A DNA stretch of 64,000 nt. Origin: Hyphomicrobiales bacterium. GTDB taxonomy: Bacteria; Pseudomonadota; Alphaproteobacteria; Rhizobiales; Xanthobacteraceae. Shown piece after piece: positions 47,585-56,994 of this stretch. The DNA lies in NCBI GenBank assembly GCA_021732215.1, contig JAKFVL010000007.1, forward strand, positions 147,876 through 211,875, given 5' to 3'. Position 1 is the stretch's first letter. Every line of letters begins with the position of its first letter. The notes beneath the pieces were generated by a model. The model had not been told where the DNA came from. It saw nothing but the letters and a program-made list of their open reading frames with translations, and made no database searches. A program made the position numbers and the translations under genes.

Positions 47585-48004
47585 ATGTCGATCAAGGCGC
47601 CTAATCCGGTTGACAAATATGTCGGAAGCCGCGTGCGGATGCGCCGGATCATGCTGGGCATGAGTCAGGAGAAACTCGGCGAAGCGCTCGGCCTCACCTT
47701 CCAGCAAGTTCAGAAATACGAAAAGGGCACCAACCGCGTCGGCGCCAGCCGTATCAAGCAGATATCCGAAATCCTGCGCGTGCCGGTGTCGTTTCTTTTC
47801 GAAGGCGGTCCCGGAGGCGGCACAGCCAGCAGCGAAGGGTTGAGCGAAGCGCCGTCGCCCGCCTATGTCGCTGACTTTCTCGCCACATCGGAAGGCCTCG
47901 CACTGACGCGCGCATTCACGCGCATCACCGACGCCAAGCTCCGGCGCAGCATTGTCGATATGGTTGAACAGATCGCCTCGCGAGAAACGCCGGACAAGCG
48001 CTGA
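47585..48004 (+). CDS. XRE-family regulator, PraR-like
   Basis: 139 residues from the ATG at 47585, with GGAGG eight bases before it. The helix-turn-helix is RRIMLGMSQEKLGEALGLTF, then QQVQKYEKGTNRVGASRIKQ. The VPVSFLFEGGPG that follows is typical of the conserved rhizobial regulator PraR, which controls biofilm and symbiosis genes. A C-terminal helix (LRRSIVDMVEQIASRE) completes the family pattern. It is on the core chromosome downstream of lnt and is unrelated to the island XRE protein beyond the domain. Confidence 0.93.
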   Translation: MSIKAPNPVDKYVGSRVRMRRIMLGMSQEKLGEALGLTFQQVQKYEKGTNRVGASRIKQISEILRVPVSFLFEGGPGGGTASSEGLSEAPSPAYVADFLATSEGLALTRAFTRITDAKLRRSIVDMVEQIASRETPDKR

Positions 48005-48107
48005 CCCGCTTCGTATTTCCCTAACTTCGTCATTGAATTACGTGCGTCATTCGTCGTAGCTCGCAGTCATGGCAGGAACCCGCCCTCGCCGCGAGAAGTG
48101 ATCGAAG

Positions 48108-48830
48108 ATGTCTCCGCCGCCGAAATCCAATGACATGCCGCTTCGGGATGCGCCCGAGCGGGCATTCTTTGGACGGCGCAAGGGACACAAGCTGCGGGCG
48201 CATCAGAGCGATCTGATTGCTCACCTGCTGCCGAGGCTGGCGCTCGACATATCCGCCGCGCCGCAGCAGCGGTTGGCAGCCCTGTTCGGCCCGCAGATCG
48301 AACAGGTGCGCATCGAGATCGGATTCGGCGGCGGCGAGCATCTGATCGCGGAGGCGGCGGCTCATCCGCAAACCGGCTTCATCGGATGCGAGCCCTACGT
48401 CAACGGCATGGCCAAAATTCTCGCGCAGATCGAGACGCGCGGACTTGCCAACATCCGTCTGTTCGCCGGCGATGCATCCGAACTGTTGGCCTGGACGCCT
48501 GCCGGTTCATTGAAGCGGATCGACCTGATCCATCCGGACCCGTGGCCGAAGCGGCGGCACTGGAAGCGGCGCTTCGTGCAGGACGCAACCGTCGCCGCGA
48601 TGGCGCGCGCGCTCGATAGCGGCGGCGAGTTTCGTTTCGTTTGCGACATCGACCACTACGTCGCCTGGACGCTGGAGCATCTGATGCGCTCGCGTGACTT
48701 TGCATGGACCGCGGAGCGTGCGGATAACTGGCGGTTGCCGTGGCCCGGCTACACCATGACGCGCTATGGCGCAAAGGCGACGCGCGAGGGGCGGCGCGCC
48801 ACCTATCTGGTATTTCGCAAGATCGTGTAG
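48108..48830 (+). CDS. trmB: tRNA (guanine-N7-)-methyltransferase
   Basis: 240 residues. The SAM-binding motif I is EIGFGGGEHLIAEA near residues 66-79. FIGCEPYVNGMAKIL and IDLIHPDPWPKRRHWKRRF are the TrmB hallmarks. It methylates G46 in tRNA variable loops. The stop TAG is formed by the first bases of a repeat element (48827-48901), so the last residues may differ from relatives. In related genomes I recall metK directly before it; here the gap after the XRE gene is only about 100 bases. Confidence 0.97.
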   Translation: MSPPPKSNDMPLRDAPERAFFGRRKGHKLRAHQSDLIAHLLPRLALDISAAPQQRLAALFGPQIEQVRIEIGFGGGEHLIAEAAAHPQTGFIGCEPYVNGMAKILAQIETRGLANIRLFAGDASELLAWTPAGSLKRIDLIHPDPWPKRRHWKRRFVQDATVAAMARALDSGGEFRFVCDIDHYVAWTLEHLMRSRDFAWTAERADNWRLPWPGYTMTRYGAKATREGRRATYLVFRKIV

Positions 48831-48901
48831 CCCGGATGCAGCGCAGCGCAATCCGGGAATTGCTGCCCCGGATTGCGCCCTTCGGGCTTCATCCAGGCTA
48901 C
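48827..48901. repeat. Inverted-repeat element, family E
   Basis: GTAGCCCGGATGCAGCGCAG, then CGCAATCCGGG, mirrors CCCCGGATTGCGC, then CCTTCGGGCTTCATCCAGGC with TAC. It contains the trmB stop codon and lies between trmB and the convergent DUF2336 gene. Confidence 0.85.
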
Positions 48902-48909
48902 AGGCCAGC

Positions 48910-49986
48910 TCACTCTTTCCGCGATTTCCAGAAATTCAGTACGCGCTGCGCCGTCACCGGCACCAGCCGCTCGTAGTTGCCGCGCGCCTCTTCAAGACTG
49001 GCAACTGCGGGCGTGCGGGCAACGCCTGTCCGCAGCACGATCAGAGCCCGCACCGTCGCCCATCCGAGCCCGATTGATTTGCCCATGATGAGGACGGGAT
49101 CATGGCGGTCGCCCGTCATCAGATGGTCGATGATAGCGATCTTGACGCCGGTCATCATCGCGAGCGCTGCGACCGCCGCATCGTATTTGTAATCCTTGGC
49201 AAACTCGAACAGCTTGGCTTCGTCGAGCCGACCGGTGCGTTGAAGGGCGAGCACGGCGCGCTGCGCCTGATTGAAATCGCGCTCTGCGGCTTCCAGAACA
49301 TCGGCGCCGGGAATGTCGTCGAGAACCTGATTGATTGCCGCCTTGCGCATCGGCGAAGCCACCTCGAACAGCCGCCGCCGCACCAGATCGACCGAGGTGC
49401 TCATCAGTTGCTTGAGATGCTGCGTCGACAGGTCGTCGCGCTGGCCGATCGAGATTGCCAGCACGCCATCGTCGGCGGCGCGCTTGACCAGCGAGGAATA
49501 GCCGATCGGCGAGAATGTCGCGCCGTCGTTGCCGGCAACGCTGCGGATCACATCGCGTTCGCCGCGGCGGATGATGATGTCGGTGACCGGCGCAGTCAGC
49601 AGGGCTCGCCCCGACATCGCCAGCAGATGCGCCTGCCCCTTGGCGCGGGCGATATCGGTCAGGGTGTCTTCGTCGACCAGCGGCGATTGCCGGAGCAGCG
49701 GCCCGGCGATCTTGATCTCGTCGTCGCGCACCAGCCTGTTCACCAGTTTTGGCGGCGCATTGGCGATATCGGCCATCTGGGTCGCGAGTTCGGCACGGGC
49801 GCCGACATCGGTATTGGGCATCAGGCCGGTGAGAATGCCGTCGAACAGCTCGACATGCTGCGGCCGGAACTGGCTCGCGCCCTGCCGGAACAGGCCCGAT
49901 ATCTTGAGCATCGCATCAGCGCGCTTCTGCGGGCTTGCACCTTTGACGATATCGTCGATCTCGGGAAACAAGGGGGCTACCGCCAT
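48910..49986 (-). CDS. DUF2336 domain-containing protein
   Basis: 358 residues from the ATG at 49986; the frame is open 20 codons further upstream without support. It is entirely helical and HEAT-like, with repeated blocks such as ELATQMADIANAPPKLVNRL, IRRGERDVIRSVAGNDGA and RDDLSTQHLKQLMSTSVDLV. DUF2336 proteins are common in alphaproteobacteria and their function is unknown. It is convergent with trmB. Confidence 0.88.
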   Translation of the reverse strand: MAVAPLFPEIDDIVKGASPQKRADAMLKISGLFRQGASQFRPQHVELFDGILTGLMPNTDVGARAELATQMADIANAPPKLVNRLVRDDEIKIAGPLLRQSPLVDEDTLTDIARAKGQAHLLAMSGRALLTAPVTDIIIRRGERDVIRSVAGNDGATFSPIGYSSLVKRAADDGVLAISIGQRDDLSTQHLKQLMSTSVDLVRRRLFEVASPMRKAAINQVLDDIPGADVLEAAERDFNQAQRAVLALQRTGRLDEAKLFEFAKDYKYDAAVAALAMMTGVKIAIIDHLMTGDRHDPVLIMGKSIGLGWATVRALIVLRTGVARTPAVASLEEARGNYERLVPVTAQRVLNFWKSRKE

Positions 49987-50366
49987 CACTGACTCGACTC
50001 GCAACGAAACGCATGGCGCTGGCATCGCCCATGATGCACGTCCCACCTTACGGATGCTTGATGAACGAAGGGTTAGTTGCGCATTTCCAGGCTTGCGGCG
50101 CTCGTATTTCAGGTCTTTCCGCTCTTGTTTCGACCCGCTCCGCTATCGCTTTCGACCCGCTCCGCTCTTGCTTTCACCCTGCTCCGCTCTTGCCGGATCG
50201 GGAGAAAAGCGCTATATCGCGGGCTGTTAACGAATTCTCATACTGCGATCGCAACGTGAGAGTGGGCCCCTCGCCGGACCCGCTCTTTTTTATTACCTGA
50301 ACGGCAGGCGCGAGCGAACCTCAGGATACTACCGCCGATAGCCGAAGGCTGACGCCGAACGTGGAC
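49987..50366. other. Intergenic region before rimP
   Basis: 380 bases between divergent genes. It contains the tandem 22-bp repeats at 50128-50193 and presumably the promoter of the rimP-nusA operon. No gene was found. Confidence 0.5.
50128..50193 (+). repeat. Three tandem 22-bp repeats upstream of rimP
   Basis: The units start at 50128, 50150 and 50172. The second unit reads TTTCGACCCGCTCCGCTCTT, then GC. The first and third differ from it at a few positions. A 12-base partial unit lies just before (50116-50127). Confidence 0.9.
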
Positions 50367-51185
50367 ATGAACGAGCCGATCGAGACCAGAACCGATATCG
50401 GGCTGCCTAGTGGCGGCATTGATGAGCCGCGTCTGGTGGTCGAGCCAGGAGCTGCCGCCCGCGTCGCGGCGGTCGCCGTCCCGGTGCTGGAGGGACTCGG
50501 CTACCGGCTGGTGCGGATTCGGATCAGCGGTGAGGCCGGCTGCACGGTTCAGGTGATGGCGGAACGGCCGGACGGCACGATGCAGATCGAGGATTGCGAG
50601 GCGGTGTCGCGGGCGCTGTCGCCGGTGCTCGATATCGCCGATCCGATCGACCGCGCCTACCGGCTCGAGATTTCGTCGCCCGGGATCGACCGGCCGCTGG
50701 TGCGCCGCTCCGACTTCGAGCGGTTCGAGGGTCATATGACCAGGGTCGAGATGTCCGTACCGCATGACGGCCGCAAGCGTTACCGCGGCAAACTCAGCGG
50801 CGTCGAAGGCGATTGCATCCGCCTTCATCGCGATGACACGCGCGGCAGCGAGAATGCGGACGTTCTGCTGCCGATGACCGACATTTCCGAGGCGCGACTG
50901 GTGTTGACCGATGCGCTGATCGCCGAATCGATGCGGCGCGGCAAGGCTGCCGCCCGCGACCTGAAGGAAGACCTTGGCCTTGCGCCGCCGCCGCCCGCCC
51001 ATGCGCGTGTCGCGCGGTCGAAAATCGACAAGGCCGATTTCGGCAAAGCCAAAGCCGAGAAAACCAGGATCGAGAAAACAAGGGCTGTAAAGAAAACTCC
51101 GCCGAAGAACACCAAGGCACACCGTCTCGCCGCTCTTGAAAGCGCGAGATACCAGGACTCAAGACACGAAGACCAGGGAGACTAA
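50367..51185 (+). CDS. rimP: Ribosome maturation factor RimP
   Basis: 272 residues from the ATG at 50367; a GTG two codons earlier is an alternative. The conserved core has [34 protein letters not shown] and [21 protein letters not shown] basic, Pro/Lys-rich tail of about 80 residues is typical of Bradyrhizobium-group RimP. It assists 30S maturation. It is two bases from nusA and opens the rimP-nusA-ylxR-infB operon. Confidence 0.96.
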   Translation: MNEPIETRTDIGLPSGGIDEPRLVVEPGAAARVAAVAVPVLEGLGYRLVRIRISGEAGCTVQVMAERPDGTMQIEDCEAVSRALSPVLDIADPIDRAYRLEISSPGIDRPLVRRSDFERFEGHMTRVEMSVPHDGRKRYRGKLSGVEGDCIRLHRDDTRGSENADVLLPMTDISEARLVLTDALIAESMRRGKAAARDLKEDLGLAPPPPAHARVARSKIDKADFGKAKAEKTRIEKTRAVKKTPPKNTKAHRLAALESARYQDSRHEDQGD

Positions 51186-51187
51186 CC

Positions 51188-52795
51188 ATGGCCGTCAGCG
51201 CCAATAAACTCGAGCTCTTGCAGATCGCCGACGCCGTGGCGCGCGAGAAATCGATCGACCGGGGCATCGTCATCGCCGCGATGGAGGATGCAATCGCCAA
51301 GGCGGCTCGCGCGCGCTACGGCAGCGAGACCGACGTGCACGCTGAAATCGACGCCAAGAAAGGTGAACTGCGGCTGTCGCGCCACATGCTGGTGGTCGAG
51401 CAGGTCGAAAACCCGTCGAACCAGATTTCGCTGATCGATGCGCAGCGCGCCAATCCGGGCGCGCAGATCGGCGACACCATCGCCGACACGCTGCCGCCAT
51501 TGGAATATGGCCGCATCGCCGCGCAGTCTGCCAAGCAGGTGATCGTGCAGAAGGTGCGCGAAGCCGAGCGCGACCGACAATTTCAGGAATTCAAGGATCG
51601 CATCGGCGATATCGTCAACGGCACGGTCAAGCGCGTCGAGTACGGCAGCGTGATCGTCGATCTCGGTCGCGGCGAAGCCATCATCCGGCGCGACGAGATG
51701 CTGCCGCGCGAGGTGTTCCGCAACGGCGATCGCGTCCGCGCCTATGTGTTCGACGTGCGCCGCGAAACCCGCGGCCCGCAGATTTTTCTGTCGCGCACCC
51801 ATCCGCAGTTCATGGCGAAGCTGTTCGCGCAGGAAGTGCCGGAAATCTACGACGGCATCGTCGAGATCAAGGCGGTCGCCCGCGATCCGGGCTCGCGCGC
51901 CAAGATCGGCGTGATCTCGCGGGATTCGTCGGTCGATCCGGTGGGCGCCTGCGTCGGCATGCGCGGCTCGCGCGTGCAGGCCGTGGTCAACGAACTGCAG
52001 GGCGAGAAGATCGACATCATTCCGTGGTCGCCAGACATCGCGACCTTCGTCGTCAACGCGCTGGCACCGGCCGAAGTCGCCAAGGTGGTGATCGACGAGG
52101 ACCGCGAGCGTATTGAAGTCGTCGTCCCCGATACCCAGTTATCGCTTGCGATCGGCCGCCGCGGCCAGAACGTGCGGCTGGCTTCGCAGCTCACCGGCTG
52201 GGACATCGATATCCTCACCGAGCAGGAAGAGTCGGAGCGCCGTCAGGCGGACTTCGAGAACTCGACCCGCGTGTTCATGGAATCGCTCAACGTCGACGAA
52301 GTGGTCGGCCAGTTGCTGGCGTCGGAAGGCTTCTCTTCCGTTGAGGAATTGTCATTGGTGGATATCAAGGAACTGTCGGGCATCGAAGGGTTCGACGAGG
52401 AAACCGCGCAGGAGCTGCAAAACCGTGCGCGCGAATTCCTCGAGCAGCAGGAAGCCGAACTCGATGCGAAGCTCACCGAGCTTGGTGTCGATGAAGCGCT
52501 GAAAGAGGTCCCGGGCGTGACGCTGAAAATTCTCGTCAAACTCGGCGAGAACGGCGTCAAGACCGTCGAGGATCTGGCCGATTGCGCCACCGACGACATC
52601 TCGGGCTGGACCGAGCGCAAGGACGGCGAAGCCATCAAGCACGCCGGCTTCGTCGATGCGGCCGACCTGTCTCGGGAGGACGCCGAGGCGCTGATCATGC
52701 AGGCCCGCGTCAAGGCCGGCTGGATCACCGAAGACGATCTCAAGAAGCCGGAGGCCGTCGAAAACGCCGACGCCTCTGAACCGCACCCGGCATAA
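51188..52795 (+). CDS. nusA: Transcription termination/antitermination protein NusA
   Basis: 535 residues. The N-terminal RNA-polymerase-binding domain ([20 protein letters not shown]) is followed by S1 ([20 protein letters not shown]) and two KH domains ([40 protein letters not shown]). Two acidic C-terminal repeats with helix-hairpin-helix features follow. It modulates pausing, termination and antitermination. The ATG lies two bases after the rimP stop, with a GGGAG site. Confidence 0.98.
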   Translation: MAVSANKLELLQIADAVAREKSIDRGIVIAAMEDAIAKAARARYGSETDVHAEIDAKKGELRLSRHMLVVEQVENPSNQISLIDAQRANPGAQIGDTIADTLPPLEYGRIAAQSAKQVIVQKVREAERDRQFQEFKDRIGDIVNGTVKRVEYGSVIVDLGRGEAIIRRDEMLPREVFRNGDRVRAYVFDVRRETRGPQIFLSRTHPQFMAKLFAQEVPEIYDGIVEIKAVARDPGSRAKIGVISRDSSVDPVGACVGMRGSRVQAVVNELQGEKIDIIPWSPDIATFVVNALAPAEVAKVVIDEDRERIEVVVPDTQLSLAIGRRGQNVRLASQLTGWDIDILTEQEESERRQADFENSTRVFMESLNVDEVVGQLLASEGFSSVEELSLVDIKELSGIEGFDEETAQELQNRAREFLEQQEAELDAKLTELGVDEALKEVPGVTLKILVKLGENGVKTVEDLADCATDDISGWTERKDGEAIKHAGFVDAADLSREDAEALIMQARVKAGWITEDDLKKPEAVENADASEPHPA

Positions 52796-52810
52796 GGAAG
52801 ATGCCAACGG

Positions 52811-53506
52811 ATGCTCATCATCGCCGACGCCGCAGAGCTCGATGACGGTCCCCGGAACACCAGGTCCGGGACCGAGCGGCTGTGTGCGCTTAAACGTCAG
52901 GTGGCGCCGATCGGCGAGCTGATCCGCTTCGTCGTCGGCCCCGATGGCCAGGTGGTCCCCGATCTGAAACGGAAATTGCCGGGCCGGGGACTGTGGATTT
53001 CGAATTCGCACGGCGCCGTCGCCGAGGCCGCAAAACGCGGTGTTTTCGCACGAGGATTCAAGCGCAAGGTCGAGGTCTCGCCGGCGCTCGCTGACGAGAC
53101 CGGATCGCTCTTGACGCGCGCCGTCCTCGACGCGCTCGCCATGGCCGCAAAAGCCGGCGAGGTGGTGGCCGGATTCATGAAAGTCGAGCGGGCCTTGGGC
53201 GAAGCCCATGTGGTTGCGCTGATCCATGCCTCCGATGGAGCCGCGGACGGCACCCGGAAACTGAATGCTGCCGCCGTCCGCAGCGTCCTGGCCCGGCAAG
53301 CCGCCGGAAACGGCGAAATCGGGGATATTGAAGCGCCTTTGCCCATCATCGACGTCCTGACCACGGACGAATTGGATTTGGCACTTGGCCGCTCAAATGT
53401 GATACATGCTGCCCTGCTTGCAGGCGCGGCCGGCAAAACGGTGCTGCTGCGTAGCGACGCGCTCGCCCGGTTTCGCAAGGATAGCGACAGGACGGGCAGC
53501 AGATGA
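52811..53506 (+). CDS. YlxR-family RNA-binding protein with L7Ae-like domain
   Basis: 231 residues. The N-terminal YlxR (DUF448) domain has LIRFVVGPDGQVVPDLKRKL and PGRGLWISNS. The C-terminal half (SLLTRAVLDALAMAAKAGEV, then VALIHASDGAADG) is an L7Ae-like domain. The fusion is typical of alphaproteobacteria. The gene always sits between nusA and infB and probably binds RNA. It ends just before a pair of inverted repeats. Confidence 0.93.
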   Translation: MLIIADAAELDDGPRNTRSGTERLCALKRQVAPIGELIRFVVGPDGQVVPDLKRKLPGRGLWISNSHGAVAEAAKRGVFARGFKRKVEVSPALADETGSLLTRAVLDALAMAAKAGEVVAGFMKVERALGEAHVVALIHASDGAADGTRKLNAAAVRSVLARQAAGNGEIGDIEAPLPIIDVLTTDELDLALGRSNVIHAALLAGAAGKTVLLRSDALARFRKDSDRTGSR

Positions 53507-53514
53507 GCAAATCT

Positions 53515-53589
53515 AGTGGAGCGAATTTGACATTCGCTTTCGATTTGACCGAGCCACCCAATGGCGAATGTCAAATTCAAAGCTCCACT
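53515..53589. repeat. Inverted repeat 1 in the ylxR-infB gap
   Basis: AGTGGAGCGAATTTGACATT, then CGC (53515-53537), mirrors GCGAATGTCAAATTC, then AAAGCTCCACT (53564-53589), with a three-base insertion near the end. It begins nine bases after the ylxR stop. Confidence 0.9.
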
Positions 53590-53607
53590 GGCAACTTAAT
53601 AATTGCT

Positions 53608-53680
53608 AGTGGTCCTTCAATTCTAGCATTCGCAGACGAGCGGCGGATGAACGGCATGCGAATGCTGGAATTGGACCACT
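53608..53680. repeat. Inverted repeat 2 in the ylxR-infB gap
   Basis: AGTGGTCCTTCAATTCTAGC, then ATTCG (53608-53632), mirrors CGAATGCTGGAATTGGACCA, then CT (53659-53680). Its tips (AGTGG...CCACT) and size match repeat 1, so the two look like related elements inserted side by side. Confidence 0.9.
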
Positions 53681-53757
53681 GGGACCTGTCTCTCTGACGA
53701 CGTGATGAGTATCAAGACCGGCGCATACGCGCGCCAAAACGATTGGAACCGCGACTG

Positions 53758-56361
53758 ATGGCCGATACGAAAAACACTGGCGACAAGACGCTGAGCGTCC
53801 CGACCAAAACCTTGACGCTCAAGCCGCGCGTCGAGCAGGGCACGGTGCGCCAGAGCTTCAGCCACGGCCGCAGCAAGCAGGTCGTCGTCGAGAAACGCGG
53901 CAAACGCCGCCTCCCCGGTGAAGCCGCTGAAGCGCCGGCCGCAGCGCCGGTTGCAAAGGCTCCGGCTGCGAGGCCTGTTGAGGCGCCGAAACCTGCGGCT
54001 GCCAAACCCGGCGGCGGCGGCCTCATTTTGCGCAAACTCACCGACGCCGAAAGCAAGGCGCGGATCGACGCTCTTGCCGACGCACGAACCCGCGACGTCG
54101 AGGAACGCCGCATCGCCGAGGAGGAAGCCGCGCGGCGCAGCAGCCGCGAAGGCATCGAACAGGCCGAGCGCGAAGCCGCAGCAGCGCGCAGGAAGGCGGA
54201 AGAAGAACGCCATCGTCTCGATGAGGAAGCCAAGCGCCGCGCCGAGACCGAAGCCAAGAAGCGTTTCGGCGACGCTGAAGCCAAGCCGGCGACGACGGCA
54301 AGAACGACGACGGCCCGTCCTGCTGCGATTCCGCAGGCCCGTGCGCCGGGCATCGCCGCCGATGGATCGGATGAGGACGAAGGTCCGCGCCAGATCCGCC
54401 GCGGCCCCGGCGGCGCCGCGCGCCCGGTGATGGCGCCGAAGCCGACCGCGAAACCAGCTCCCGTCAAGCAGCGCGGGCGTCTGACGCTGACGACAGCACT
54501 CAATGCCGACGATGTGCGCGAGCGCTCGATCGCGTCGTTCCGCCGCCGCACCCAGCGCCTCAAGGGCCACGCATCGAACGAGCCAAAGGAAAAACTGATC
54601 CGCGAAGTGACAATTCCGGAAGCCATCACGATTCAGGAACTCGCCAACCGCATGGCCGAGCGCGCGGTCGACGTCATTCGCCTGCTGATGAAGCAGGGCG
54701 AGATGCACAAGATCACCGACACGATCGACGCCGATACCGCTCAACTGATCGCCGAGGAAATGGGCCACAGCGTCAAGCGCGTCGCCGCGGCGGACGTCGA
54801 GGAAGGCCTGTTCGATGCGGTCGACAACTCGACCGATACCGAGCCTCGCTCGCCGGTCGTGACCGTGATGGGCCATGTCGATCACGGCAAGACATCGCTG
54901 CTCGACGCGCTGCGTCAGGCCAACGTGGTCTCGGGCGAAGCCGGCGGCATCACCCAGCACATCGGCGCCTATCAGGTGACCTCGCCGGAAAGCGGCAAGA
55001 AAATCACCTTCATCGACACGCCGGGCCACGCCGCGTTCACCGCGATGCGCGCCCGCGGCGCCAAGGTTACCGATATCGTCATCCTGGTGGTGGCGGCCGA
55101 CGACGGCGTGATGCCGCAGACCATCGAGGCGATCAACCATGCCAAGGCGGCGAAGGTGCCGATGATCGTCGCCATCAACAAGATCGACAAGCCGGATGCT
55201 CGCGCCGAGCGCGTGCGCAGCGAACTGCTGCAGCACGAAGTGCAGGTCGAATCGATGGGCGGCGAGACGGTCGACGTCGAAGTCTCCGCCAAGAACAAGA
55301 CCAATCTCGACAAGCTGCTCGAAATGATCGCGCTGCAGTCCGAATTGCTGGAGTTGAAGACCAACGCAGCGCGGCCGGCCGAAGGCACCGTGATCGAAGC
55401 CAAGCTCGATCGCGGCCGCGGCCCGGTCGCAACCGTGCTGGTCCAGCGCGGCACTCTTAAGGTCGGCGACATCGTCGTCGCCGGCGCAGAAATGGGCCGC
55501 GTCCGCGCGCTGATCTCGGATCAGGGCGCGACGCTTCAGGAAGCAGGCCCCTCCGTTCCGGTCGAAGTGCTCGGCTTCAACGGCCCGCCGGAGGCCGGCG
55601 ATCGCATGGCCGTCGTCGAGAACGAAGCCCGCGCCCGCGAGGTCACCAGCTACCGCGCGCATCAAAAGCGCGAGAAGTCCGCAGCCAATATCTCCGGCAT
55701 GCGCGGCTCGCTCGAGCAGATGATGTCGCAGCTCAAGACCACGGGCCGCAAGGACTTCCCGCTGATCATCAAGGCGGACGTGCAGGGCTCGCTCGAAGCC
55801 ATTCTCGGTTCGCTCGACAAACTCGGCACCGAGGAAGTCACCGCGCGCATGCTGCATGCGGGCGTCGGCGGCATCAGCGAATCCGACGTGACACTGGCGG
55901 AAGGCTTCAATGCCGCGATCATCGGCTTCAATGTCCGCGCGCACAAGGAAGCGGCGGCGCTGGCGAAACGCAACGGCATCGAAATCCGTTACTACAACAT
56001 CATCTACGATCTCGTGGACGACGTGAAAAAGGCGATGTCGGGCCTGCTCGCACCGACCTTGCGCGAAACCATGCTCGGCAATGCGCAGATCCTCGAAGTG
56101 TTCAACATCTCGAAGGTCGGCAAGGTCGCCGGCTGCCGCGTCACCGACGGCAACGTGGAACGCGGCGCAAATGTCCGCCTGATCCGCGACAACGTCGTCG
56201 TGCACGAAGGCAAGCTCTCGACCTTGAAGCGATTCAAGGACGAAGTGAAGGAAGTGACCGCCGGCCAGGAGTGCGGCATGGCGTTCGAGAACTACGGTGA
56301 CATGCGCCCCGGCGACGTCATCGAGTGTTACCGCGTGGAGACCATCCAGCGCTCGCTGTGA
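53758..56361 (+). CDS. infB: Translation initiation factor IF-2
   Basis: 867 residues from the ATG at 53758; upstream in-frame codons are not needed. The first 260 residues are a low-complexity Ala/Lys/Glu/Arg region with coiled-coil character, then the IF2_N helix. The GTPase domain has [20 protein letters not shown] and NKID. The C-terminal domains that bind fMet-tRNA follow. The long N-terminal linker is usual for alphaproteobacteria. It lies 251 bases after ylxR because of two inverted repeats. Confidence 0.98.
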   Translation: MADTKNTGDKTLSVPTKTLTLKPRVEQGTVRQSFSHGRSKQVVVEKRGKRRLPGEAAEAPAAAPVAKAPAARPVEAPKPAAAKPGGGGLILRKLTDAESKARIDALADARTRDVEERRIAEEEAARRSSREGIEQAEREAAAARRKAEEERHRLDEEAKRRAETEAKKRFGDAEAKPATTARTTTARPAAIPQARAPGIAADGSDEDEGPRQIRRGPGGAARPVMAPKPTAKPAPVKQRGRLTLTTALNADDVRERSIASFRRRTQRLKGHASNEPKEKLIREVTIPEAITIQELANRMAERAVDVIRLLMKQGEMHKITDTIDADTAQLIAEEMGHSVKRVAAADVEEGLFDAVDNSTDTEPRSPVVTVMGHVDHGKTSLLDALRQANVVSGEAGGITQHIGAYQVTSPESGKKITFIDTPGHAAFTAMRARGAKVTDIVILVVAADDGVMPQTIEAINHAKAAKVPMIVAINKIDKPDARAERVRSELLQHEVQVESMGGETVDVEVSAKNKTNLDKLLEMIALQSELLELKTNAARPAEGTVIEAKLDRGRGPVATVLVQRGTLKVGDIVVAGAEMGRVRALISDQGATLQEAGPSVPVEVLGFNGPPEAGDRMAVVENEARAREVTSYRAHQKREKSAANISGMRGSLEQMMSQLKTTGRKDFPLIIKADVQGSLEAILGSLDKLGTEEVTARMLHAGVGGISESDVTLAEGFNAAIIGFNVRAHKEAAALAKRNGIEIRYYNIIYDLVDDVKKAMSGLLAPTLRETMLGNAQILEVFNISKVGKVAGCRVTDGNVERGANVRLIRDNVVVHEGKLSTLKRFKDEVKEVTAGQECGMAFENYGDMRPGDVIECYRVETIQRSL

Positions 56362-56520
56362 GTCCGAATCTCATAGCTCGCGTTGGACGATCTCGGCCAC
56401 GATCTTTGAAATGGGACGTACTGCCTGATCCAAACGAACAGTTTCCTGCATATTGCATGAACCTGTTCGCGGCGTCCGACACCTACGTTCAGGGTCAACA
56501 GAAATCCAGATCACGCTGAT

Positions 56521-56539
56521 GGCCGGTTCAAATCCGGCC
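56521..56539 (+). other. tRNA T-arm-like hairpin before rbfA
   Basis: GGCCGG-TTCAAAT-CCGGCC has the exact size and loop of a tRNA T arm and is followed by CACTGCG. No cloverleaf can be built around it and no CCA end follows. It may be a short remnant of a tRNA gene or only a hairpin in the infB-rbfA gap. Confidence 0.35.
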
Positions 56540-56568
56540 CACTGCGTTTTGTTTCGACAAGGACGACA

Positions 56569-56994
56569 ATGCCCCGTCACCACCAACGAGATACCGCCGC
56601 GTCGGGCGGTTCGCAACGCCAGTTGCGCGTCGGCGAACTGGTGCGCCACGCGATCGCCGAGATTCTGATGCATGGTGAAACGCACGATCCGGCGCTGGAG
56701 GGGAACCTGATCACGGTTCCCGAAGTTCGCATGAGCGCAGATCTCAAACTTGCAACAGCCTATGTGATGCCGCTTGGCGGACACGGTATCGACGACGTGA
56801 TGACTGCGCTCAATCGTAACAAAAAACTGATCCGTACGGCGATCGCGCGGCGCGTTAACTTAAAATTTGCGCCTGATATTCGCTTTCACGTTGACGAACG
56901 ATTCGACGAAGCGGAACGAATAGAGAAATTATTGCGAACACCGGCGGTTCAACGCGACATCGGAAATACAACAGACGAATCGAACGAGACGTGA
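56569..56994 (+). CDS. rbfA: Ribosome-binding factor A
   Basis: 141 residues. [40 protein letters not shown] and [20 protein letters not shown] are the family blocks. It is needed for late 30S maturation. The start follows a GGACGAC site. The stop TGA overlaps the truB ATG by one base (TGATG). Confidence 0.97.
   Translation: MPRHHQRDTAASGGSQRQLRVGELVRHAIAEILMHGETHDPALEGNLITVPEVRMSADLKLATAYVMPLGGHGIDDVMTALNRNKKLIRTAIARRVNLKFAPDIRFHVDERFDEAERIEKLLRTPAVQRDIGNTTDESNET

Noticed and set aside
53623..56205. 860-codon open frame on minus
   Set aside because: It is antisense to infB; high-GC third-position bias keeps the frame open. No known domain is present.
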